Below, piece by piece: positions 62,984 through 64,000 of a stretch of 64,000 nucleotides of DNA. Location: assembly GCA_965249965.1 (NCBI GenBank), contig OZ252262.1:930001-994000 (forward strand). Direction: 5' to 3'. The notes under the pieces are model-generated. The model saw only the letters and a program-made list of their open reading frames with translations, was not told where the DNA came from and ran no database searches. Made by a program: the position numbers and the translations under genes. Positions within the stretch are counted from its first letter, which is position 1. Each line of letters starts with the position of its first letter. The stretch is from HXMU1420-13 sp965249965 (lineage in GTDB: Bacteria; Bacteroidota; Rhodothermia; Balneolales; Balneolaceae).

Positions 62984-63676
62984 TTAGTTTCGTGCACCAA
63001 AAATTGAACTTCCAATTCTAACCATGGTGGAACCTTCTTCTATGGCAACAATAAAATCGTTACTCATTCCCATAGAAAGTTCTTTGAGTTGAATGTTACC
63101 CTGATTAAGGTGCAAATGTTCATCGAATGTTTTCTTAAGCAAGGCAAACTCTCCACGCACCTCTTCCGGATTAGAAACAAAACGCGCCATTCCCATCAAT
63201 CCTTTAACTTCGATATTAGAATACTGTCTGGCACTTTCCAAAATGGCTTCAAGTTCATCAGGCTCACAACCACTTTTTTGATCTTCCCCACTGATATTTA
63301 CCTGAATTAACACGTTAATAATTCGCGAATATTGTTGCGCGCGCTTGTCGATTTCTTTTAAATACTTGGCTTTTCCGACCGAATGAATCCAATTTACGCG
63401 CTCAGCAATGTATTTTATTTTATTGGATTGCATCGTTCCAATCATGTGCCATTGTATATCTTTTGATGGGATCTCTACCATTTTTGTTTGCAGCTCATGC
63501 ATTCTGTTTTCGCCAAAATGTAGTTGACCAACATCTAAAGCTTCTAAAATGGCCTCATTAGGCTTTGTTTTCGATACCGCAATTAACTTGATATTTTCAG
63601 GGTCTCTCCCGGCTTTTTTAGCCGCGTCTTTAATTTGGTTATTTATTAAAAGTATGTTTTCTGCAATTGAACTCAT
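62984..63676 (-). CDS. YggS family pyridoxal phosphate enzyme (PLP homeostasis protein)
   Basis: The 230-residue protein is an alanine-racemase-like TIM barrel of the YggS/PROSC family. Lys in KLIAVSKTKP is the PLP Schiff-base residue; HFGENRMHEL, WHMIGTMQSNKIKYI, NISGEDQKSG and LSMGMSNDFIVAIEEGSTMVRIGSSIFG complete the pattern. It controls free PLP levels. In Firmicutes yggS (ylmE) lies in the sepF-divIVA cluster, and here it opens the divIVA operon. Confidence 0.95.
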   Translation of the reverse strand: MSSIAENILLINNQIKDAAKKAGRDPENIKLIAVSKTKPNEAILEALDVGQLHFGENRMHELQTKMVEIPSKDIQWHMIGTMQSNKIKYIAERVNWIHSVGKAKYLKEIDKRAQQYSRIINVLIQVNISGEDQKSGCEPDELEAILESARQYSNIEVKGLMGMARFVSNPEEVRGEFALLKKTFDEHLHLNQGNIQLKELSMGMSNDFIVAIEEGSTMVRIGSSIFGARN

Positions 63677-63870
63677 TAGAATTTGGTCTATTCTTTAATT
63701 GTATGATTTTTAGCACACACTTGTGCTTTTAAAATTCACGTATTAGTCGTATTTTTCAAAGCTCAAGGAAATGTATAAACAGTCTAACTTCTTGGTACTG
63801 ATTTTTAATTCCCACATAGGCTCTTCAATTAGCCACTCAACGCAACCAATCTTCAACGAGGATAGATAGA

Positions 63871-64000
63871 GTGGCAACCCAAATCCAGCATATATCCACC
63901 TTTCTAAATCAATGGGCGCCACCAAGCATAAAGATGGATTATGACAATGTTGGGTTACTAGTAGGCGACCCAAAGGCGGAGGTAAAATCCATACTTACTT
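63871..64000 (+). CDS. Nif3-like dinuclear metal center protein, 5' end
   Basis: The first 43 codons are in the window, from a GTG start. The N-terminus reads QHISTFLNQWAPPSIKMDYDNVGLLVGDP, the DUF34/Nif3 pattern (LxxxAPxxLAExWDNVGLLVGD). It is divergent from yggS. The GTG is the only start codon between the in-frame TAG at 63817 and the conserved N-terminus. The rest of the gene lies past the right window edge. Confidence 0.88.
   Translation, partial: MATQIQHISTFLNQWAPPSIKMDYDNVGLLVGDPKAEVKSILT

Noticed and set aside
63743..63973. Minus-strand 76-residue ORF
   Set aside because: It is the shadow of the Nif3-like gene start and its upstream region, with no recognisable protein pattern.

Overview
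The window reads as chromosome from a low-GC, probably marine member of the Bacteroidota/Balneolota group, most like Balneolia. This is inferred from four things. A secreted nuclease ends in a type IX secretion (T9SS) sorting domain of the QNYPNPFNP type. The rpmB-rpmG genes are followed by a DUF4295 ribosomal-associated protein typical of Bacteroidetes. Bacteroidetes-style promoters (TTG, about 20 nt, TAnnTTTG) precede rpmB and the tRNA. A complete sodium-pumping NADH:quinone reductase operon is present. No rRNA, transposase, prophage or CRISPR array was seen.

Layout. 1-3.2 kb: the 3' part of mnmG, then rsmG and a WYL regulator, with two near-consensus ParB parS sites at the mnmG/rsmG junction. 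3.2-8 kb: gyrB-gyrA on the minus strand. 8-12.3 kb: rpmB-rpmG-DUF4295, then a tightly overlapping yqeY-cvpA-tyrS-xth operon and a MarR regulator. 12.3-19.7 kb: a DEAD-box helicase, a STAS-like protein, uvrB, the T9SS nuclease and an E. coli-type bifunctional TyrA. 19.7-31.7 kb: a sensor kinase with a substrate-binding-protein sensor, a DUF1643 protein, a GMC dehydrogenase with its small subunit, an SRPBCC protein, three amidohydrolases and two uncharacterised genes. 31.8-44.9 kb: an SGNH hydrolase, mutS2, phzF-tauE, a TlpA thioredoxin, an OmpA protein with thrombospondin type-3 repeats, a four-gene operon (proline dehydrogenase, DoxX, membrane metallopeptidase, nitroreductase) and a DUF4097 beta-solenoid protein. 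45-55.9 kb: xseB-dxs-queA, then nqrABCDEF, apbE and an NqrM-like gene. 56-60.6 kb: tRNA-Arg(UCG), a formate/nitrite-type channel, an MscS channel, YceI, an isoaspartyl peptidase and a very acidic protein. 60.7-64 kb: a yggS / two small membrane coiled-coil proteins / divIVA / purine nucleoside phosphorylase operon, and the start of a Nif3-like gene.

How the genes work together. The first 12 kb is core replication and translation: tRNA modification, 16S rRNA methylation, gyrase, ribosomal proteins and TyrRS. The parS pair suggests the replication origin is not far away. The nqr-apbE-NqrM-like block contains the six pump subunits, the flavin transferase that loads FMN onto NqrB and NqrC, and a candidate iron-delivery factor. 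It is preceded by a structured leader.

The most promising less-described assemblies are four: the yggS-divIVA operon, which resembles the Gram-positive yggS-sepF-ylmG-divIVA division cluster but carries two unfamiliar one-TM/coiled-coil proteins; a translationally coupled pair of amidohydrolases in which the downstream copy has lost metal ligands; the NMT1-like-sensor histidine kinase; and the membrane-embedded gluzincin peptidase in the proline dehydrogenase operon.
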